9,320 nt of DNA, taken from assembly GCA_047605685.1 (NCBI GenBank), contig JASGFF010000084.1, positions 1-9,320 of the forward strand. The letters run 5' to 3'. How positions within the stretch are numbered: position 1 is the first letter of the stretch; the number at the start of each line of letters is the position of its first letter. The notes below the pieces were generated by a model. It was not told the origin of the DNA and did no database searches. It was given only the letters and a program-made list of their open reading frames with translations. The translations under genes and the position numbers were made by a program. Below are positions 6,451 to 9,320 of the stretch, piece by piece. The DNA is from JAUASV01 sp047605685 (GTDB taxonomy: Bacteria > Actinomycetota > Actinomycetes > Actinomycetales > Microbacteriaceae).

Positions 6451-6456
6451 TAGGAT
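6451..6456 (+). promoter_or_regulatory. Leaderless-type -10 box (TAGGAT) for the 53-aa gene
   Basis: TAGGAT fits TANNNT and is followed by 7 nt (GGCGGGC) and ATG at 6464, the same geometry as at proA and DUF4031. The box begins 16 nt after the proA stop codon. It would drive the small gene and probably nadD, the 496-aa gene and rsfS as one transcript. A GGCGGG stretch just before the ATG could also act as a weak ribosome binding site. Confidence 0.5.
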
Positions 6457-6463
6457 GGCGGGC

Positions 6464-6625
6464 ATGGACCCGCTCACGTTCCTGCCGCCGGCCCTCGCCG
6501 TGGCGTTCTTCCTCGTCGCCGGCATCGTGTGCTGGAGCTACCGCGACGTCTACCACCGCCACAGCGACCGGACCGCCCACACCGAGGCGTCCAACGGCCA
6601 CGCCGACACCCCCTCGGGTCACTGA
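6464..6625 (+). CDS. Small single-pass membrane protein, 53 aa, unknown function
   Basis: ATG to TGA gives 53 residues. The N-terminal MDPLTFLPPA is followed by a hydrophobic helix at about residues 8-24 (PPALAVAFFLVAGIVCW), then a polar tail starting SYRDVYHRH. The tail is rich in His (5 of the last 23 residues), Ser and Thr. The positive charges directly after the helix suggest that the C-terminus is cytoplasmic. Support for a real gene comes from the leaderless-type -10 box 7 nt ahead of the ATG, the fit in the 202-bp gap between proA and nadD, the 12-bp spacing to the nadD start, and GC-rich third positions. I do not recognise a family. A metal-binding role for the His-rich tail would be speculation. 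Confidence 0.75.
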   Translation: MDPLTFLPPALAVAFFLVAGIVCWSYRDVYHRHSDRTAHTEASNGHADTPSGH

Positions 6626-6637
6626 TCCGGGGTCCGG

Positions 6638-7246
6638 GTGACGGACACCGCACGGCGTCGTGCACGCGTCGGGATCATGGGCGGGACCTTCGACCCGATC
6701 CACAACGGCCACCTGGTGGCCGCGAGCGAGGTGCAGCAGCAGTTCGACCTCGACGAGGTGGTGTTCGTCCCCACCGGCACGCCGTGGATGAAGGCCGAGA
6801 CCGAGGTCACCGGCGGCGAGCACCGGTATCTCATGGCGGTCATCGCCACGGCCGCCAACCCGCGCTTCACCGTCAGCCGGGTCGACATCGACCGCGGCGG
6901 TCCCACCTACACCATCGACACGCTGCGCGACATCCGGCGGTCGCGCCCGGACGCCGACCTGTTCTTCATCTCGGGGGCGGATGCCGTCGCGCAGATCCTC
7001 GAGTGGAAGGATGTCGACCACATCTGGGATCTCGCCCACTTCATCGCCGTCACCCGCCCGGGACATCTGCTCTCCGTCTCGGGGCTGCCGGAGCAGGGCG
7101 TAAGCTTGCTGGAAGTCCCCGCGCTGGCGATATCCTCGACGGATTGCCGCGATCGGGTGAGCCGGGGTTTCCCGGTGTGGTACTTGGTGCCCGATGGCGT
7201 CGTGCAGTACATCTCCAAGCACCACCTCTACCGGAGTAGACGATGA
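6638..7246 (+). CDS. nadD: Nicotinate-nucleotide adenylyltransferase
   Basis: Transfers AMP from ATP to nicotinate mononucleotide, making deamido-NAD in NAD synthesis. It has 202 residues, typical of the family. The nucleotidyltransferase motif GGTFDPIHNGHL is at 15-26 with the HxGH catalytic element HNGH at 22-25. FVPTGTPWMK (43-52) is in the nucleotide-binding region, FFISGADAVAQILEWKD is at 109-125, and the C-terminal ISSTDCR (165-171) corresponds to the ISSTxxR motif. The GTG start at 6638 keeps the first beta strand (RVGIMGG); the internal ATG at 6677 would remove it. Only GGGG at 6629-6632 resembles a ribosome binding site, so translation may be coupled to the upstream 53-aa gene. The stop overlaps the next gene's start in ATGA (7243-7246). 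Confidence 0.97.
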   Translation: MTDTARRRARVGIMGGTFDPIHNGHLVAASEVQQQFDLDEVVFVPTGTPWMKAETEVTGGEHRYLMAVIATAANPRFTVSRVDIDRGGPTYTIDTLRDIRRSRPDADLFFISGADAVAQILEWKDVDHIWDLAHFIAVTRPGHLLSVSGLPEQGVSLLEVPALAISSTDCRDRVSRGFPVWYLVPDGVVQYISKHHLYRSRR

Positions 7247-8733
7247 CCACGTTCCAGGGCCAGCCGCCGCAGTCGCGGCGCGCCCTCCGTGAGCAGGAGC
7301 GGCTGCTGGCCGAGCAGCAGACCGGGGTCGAGCAGGCTGCCGCGGCGGGGCAGGCGCCCGTCGCTGCGCCGCCGTCGGGCGCGCCTGGAGCGGCGGGTGG
7401 GGATCCCTTCCGGTCGGCTGCTCCCGAGGCGGTGCAGCGTCCGCTCACGCGGCGGGAGCTGCGGATGATGGAGGCCGAGGCGGCGGCGACGGCCACCCCG
7501 CTCGTCGAGCCGGAGGCCCCGGCTGCCTCGCCCTCGGCGCTCTACGACGCGCTCCGCTTCGCGTCCTCGCCGGTCGCGGCATCAGCCGGCTCCCTGCCGG
7601 GGACCGCCGCCGGGCCGCTGCCCTCGAGACGGCGCGCCGCGGCCCCGCCGGCCGAGCCGGGTCATCCGGACCAGCCGGTCCAGGGCCATTCGGCTCCGGG
7701 TCAGTTCGTTCCCGGTCAGTTCGTTCCTGGCCAGTTTGTTCCGGGTCATTCGGTTCTTGATCATCCGGTTCCCGGCCAGTTCGCAGCGGAGCCGCCGGCT
7801 GTGCCGGCACCCACCCACCAGCAGACCGTGGGTCAGCAGGCGCCTCAGCAGCAGGCCTGGGCACCGCAACCCGCCCCGCAGCAGCGGGTTGCTCCGTCGC
7901 AGGAGGCGCAGCAGTGGGCCGCTCCGCAGCAGGTCGCCCAACCGCAACCCGCTCCGCCGCAGGCTGCTGCGTCGCGACCCGCTCCGCCGCAGCCGGTTCC
8001 GGTGGCGCCGCAGCTCGCCGAGCCGCCGGCCGCGGACGTGCCCACCTCGTTCCCCTGGTTCGCGGAGCCGGCGGCTGCGCCGGCCGCGTCCACACCATCG
8101 GCGCCCGCGCGCCCCGCGCCTGCGGAACCGCTCGTGCAGGCCGGCGAGGCGTTCGCCCCGGCCGCATCGGCCCCCGGCTCATCCGCCCCGGCGGGCGCGC
8201 CCGACGTGGACGGCGCCGACGACTTCTTCGCCCCGCCGCACGCGCGTGCCTCGTACACGCCGCCGGCGAACCACTGGTCGCGGATGGGCGCCGAGCACGA
8301 CGAGGAGGACGTGTTCGAGAACACGCTGAGCCGTGAGGTCGGCGGCGGCAATGTGACGACGACGAGCGCGATCATCCTGCCCTCGCTGCCCGAGCCGGAC
8401 TTCTCCAGCGTCATCAACGGCACCGGCGAGATCCTCGTCACCGGCACCATCCAGCTGCCCGAGAGCCTCGGCAGCCTCGGTGGCGACGCGCGTTCCCTCG
8501 ATCGCTCCGAGGTCGACCGGCTGCTCGACGCCTTCGACGCCGAGGTCGTCAGCAACGACTCGGCCCCGGTGCGCGCCATCCGCGCGGTGAGCACGCACAC
8601 CTCGACCAACAGCGTCATCGCCCAGCCCCAGAAGCCGCGCGGAAGCCGCCTGATGACCGTCGGCATCGTGATCACGGGGGCGCTCGTGGTCGCTGTCGTC
8701 GGCCTGCTCGCGGTCTACGTGCTCAAGATGTGA
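7243..8733 (+). CDS. Proline/alanine/glutamine-rich tail-anchored membrane protein, unknown function
   Basis: The 496 residues have four parts. Residues 10-27 (QSRRALREQERLLAEQQT) and 68-80 (LTRRELRMMEAEA) are two short charged helical segments with a shared RREL/RRAL-R pattern. Residues about 85-325 are low-complexity and disordered, with a VPGQF repeat (151-180) and Q/P-rich runs. Residues about 340-465 are more ordered and acidic (NHWSRMGAEHDEEDVFENTLSRE, INGTGEILVTGTIQLPESLG, SEVDRLLDAFDAEVVSNDSAPVRAIRAVSTHTS). Residues about 471-493 form a single transmembrane helix next to basic KPRGSR, with only a few residues after it, so the protein is tail-anchored with its bulk in the cytoplasm. 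GGAG (7233-7236) precedes the ATG. It overlaps nadD by 4 bp and precedes rsfS by 13 bp. A conserved C-terminal domain is likely; I know no assigned function. Confidence 0.92.
   Translation: MTTFQGQPPQSRRALREQERLLAEQQTGVEQAAAAGQAPVAAPPSGAPGAAGGDPFRSAAPEAVQRPLTRRELRMMEAEAAATATPLVEPEAPAASPSALYDALRFASSPVAASAGSLPGTAAGPLPSRRRAAAPPAEPGHPDQPVQGHSAPGQFVPGQFVPGQFVPGHSVLDHPVPGQFAAEPPAVPAPTHQQTVGQQAPQQQAWAPQPAPQQRVAPSQEAQQWAAPQQVAQPQPAPPQAAASRPAPPQPVPVAPQLAEPPAADVPTSFPWFAEPAAAPAASTPSAPARPAPAEPLVQAGEAFAPAASAPGSSAPAGAPDVDGADDFFAPPHARASYTPPANHWSRMGAEHDEEDVFENTLSREVGGGNVTTTSAIILPSLPEPDFSSVINGTGEILVTGTIQLPESLGSLGGDARSLDRSEVDRLLDAFDAEVVSNDSAPVRAIRAVSTHTSTNSVIAQPQKPRGSRLMTVGIVITGALVVAVVGLLAVYVLKM
7693..7782 (+). 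repeat. 15-bp coding repeat (VPGQF-type pentapeptides, six units)
   Basis: Residues 151-180 of the 496-aa protein consist of six pentapeptides: APGQF, VPGQF, VPGQF, VPGHS, VLDHP, VPGQF. At the DNA level the first four units are close copies of GGTCAGTTCGTTCC with synonymous changes, and the later units have diverged. Codons ending in T (GGT, GTT, CAT) are more frequent here than in the neighbouring genes. The repeat lies in the disordered region, and its copy number probably varies between strains. Confidence 0.85.
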
Positions 8734-8746
8734 CCCCAAGGACTTC

Positions 8747-9121
8747 GTGACAGCATCCGACAACGCCCGCACGCTCCTCGCGGTGGCCGCGGCCGCCGCC
8801 GACTCCAAGCAGGGTGAGGACCTCGTCGCGCTCGACGTCTCCGGTCCGCTGCCGCTCACCGACGTGTTCCTCCTCGTCTCCGGTCGCAACGAGCGCAACG
8901 TCCTCGCCATCGCCTCCGAGATCGAGGACCGGCTGCTCGATGCGGGCCAACGGGTGATCCGCCGTGAGGGCCGCACCGAGGGCCGCTGGGCGCTGCTCGA
9001 CTTCGGCGACCTCGTGGTCCACGTCTTCCACGAGGAGGACCGCATCTTCTACCAGCTCGAGCGGCTGTGGAAGGACTGCCCGGTGCTGCCCGTCGAACTG
9101 CCCGCGCGCGCCGTCGACTGA
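8747..9121 (+). CDS. rsfS: Ribosome silencing factor RsfS
   Basis: Binds L14 (uL14) of the large ribosomal subunit and blocks joining of 30S and 50S, lowering translation in starvation or stationary phase. It has 124 residues, normal for the family. Signature segments are DLVALDVSGPLPLTDVFLLVSG (25-46), RNVLAIASEIEDRL, GRTEGRWALLDFGDLVVHVFH and the C-terminal EEDRIFYQLERLWKDCP. The GTG start has AAGGA (8738-8742) only 4 nt upstream. It lies 13 bp after the 496-aa gene, so it is probably cotranscribed with nadD; nadD and rsfS are neighbours in many bacteria. tRNA-Ala follows 75 bp after the stop. Confidence 0.97.
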   Translation: MTASDNARTLLAVAAAAADSKQGEDLVALDVSGPLPLTDVFLLVSGRNERNVLAIASEIEDRLLDAGQRVIRREGRTEGRWALLDFGDLVVHVFHEEDRIFYQLERLWKDCPVLPVELPARAVD

Positions 9122-9156
9122 GCCCCGTCGTGGTCCGAGCGGACTACCGGATGTAG

Positions 9157-9162
9157 TACCCT
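9157..9162 (+). promoter_or_regulatory. Possible -10 box (TACCCT) of tRNA-Ala
   Basis: TACCCT fits TANNNT and would place transcription start near 9169, about 28 nt before the mature tRNA. An overlapping TAGTAC (9154-9159) is a second candidate. No good -35 box is seen, so this rests on position and the -10 pattern only. Confidence 0.35.
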
Positions 9163-9175
9163 GAACGGGTTGCTT

Positions 9176-9191
9176 TCCGGCGGATGCCGGA
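9176..9191 (+). other. Small hairpin between rsfS and tRNA-Ala
   Basis: TCCGGC (9176-9181) and GCCGGA (9186-9191) form a perfect 6-bp stem with a GGAT loop, 5 nt before the first base of the tRNA. It may shape the precursor tRNA leader for processing, or weakly terminate the rsfS transcript. Three T residues precede the stem rather than follow it, which argues against a terminator. Confidence 0.5.
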
Positions 9192-9196
9192 GACCT

Positions 9197-9272
9197 GGGT
9201 CTGTGGCGCAGCTGGTAGCGCACCTGCATGGCATGCAGGGGGTCAGGGGTTCGAGTCCCCTCAGATCCACCA
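9197..9272 (+). tRNA. tRNA-Ala (anticodon GGC)
   Basis: A complete 76-nt cloverleaf. The acceptor stem GGGTCTG (9197-9203) pairs with CAGATCC (9262-9268) and includes G3-U70, the wobble pair recognised by alanyl-tRNA synthetase. The anticodon stem CCTGC/GCAGG encloses the loop ATGGCAT, with anticodon GGC at 9230-9232, reading GCC (and GCU), the codon class heavily used here. The T arm is AGGGG-TTCGAGT-CCCCT. A73 and an encoded CCA (9270-9272) are present. It lies 75 bp after rsfS and is followed by its own terminator. Confidence 0.98.
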
Positions 9273-9287
9273 TTTGGTCGAAGTTCC

Positions 9288-9319
9288 AACCCTGCCCCGC
9301 TGTTCATCGGGCAGGGTTT
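9288..9319 (+). terminator. Intrinsic terminator after tRNA-Ala
   Basis: AACCCTGCCC (9288-9297) and GGGCAGGGTT (9309-9318) form a perfect 10-bp stem with an 11-nt loop, starting 15 nt after the CCA of the tRNA. The stem ends in a T-run (GTTT) that reaches the window edge, so the full tract cannot be judged. Confidence 0.8.
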
Positions 9320-9320
9320 C

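Noticed and set aside
2542..6525. Very long open frames on the minus strand across obgE, proB and proA (592-628 codons)
   Set aside because: They lie opposite clearly identified genes. Their composition (Arg/Ala/His/Gly-rich with no domain) is what a GC-rich third position yields on the opposite strand.
5085..6641. A 518-codon plus-strand frame overlapping proA
   Set aside because: It is an Arg/His-rich shadow of proA in another frame; proA shows full family signatures and Cys265.

Overview
The window is a GC-rich stretch (codon third positions almost always G or C) whose gene order is that of a high-GC Gram-positive actinobacterium. Protein sequences, the short ProB without a PUA domain, and TANNNT boxes set 7 nt ahead of start codons all fit the family Microbacteriaceae. 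The family assignment is an inference from recognised sequence features; no search was run.

Layout. Positions 3-1391 hold the 3' part of a gene for a membrane-anchored extracytoplasmic protein (Ig-like domain, then a probable beta-propeller). It converges on a small minus-strand DUF4031 gene (1510-1782), and a 14-bp tandem repeat sits at the 3' end of that gene. A good sigma-70-type promoter (1845-1874) then starts the ribosomal pair rplU-rpmA, closed by a perfect 18-bp hairpin with a UUCG loop (2571-2610). Next come obgE (50S assembly GTPase) and proB (glutamate 5-kinase), translationally coupled by an 11-bp overlap. The 3' end of proB runs into a palindrome and a 3-copy intergenic repeat. 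proA (5158-6435) follows, apparently from its own leaderless promoter.

The last third has a 53-aa single-pass membrane protein (6464-6625, again with a leaderless-type -10 box), nadD (NAD biosynthesis), a 496-aa proline/alanine/glutamine-rich tail-anchored protein of unknown function that overlaps nadD by ATGA, and rsfS (ribosome silencing factor). A tRNA-Ala(GGC) gene with encoded CCA and its own terminator closes the window.

Functionally this is mostly core housekeeping: two 50S proteins, a 50S assembly GTPase and a 50S silencing factor, with the first two steps of proline synthesis from glutamate (ProB makes gamma-glutamyl phosphate, ProA reduces it) and NaMN adenylylation. I see no mobile element, CRISPR array, defence system or secondary-metabolite cluster, and no convincing new multi-gene system. 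The less ordinary parts are the repeats at 1468-1513 and 4973-5079, the leaderless starts, and three proteins of unknown role (3-1391, 6464-6625, 7243-8733).
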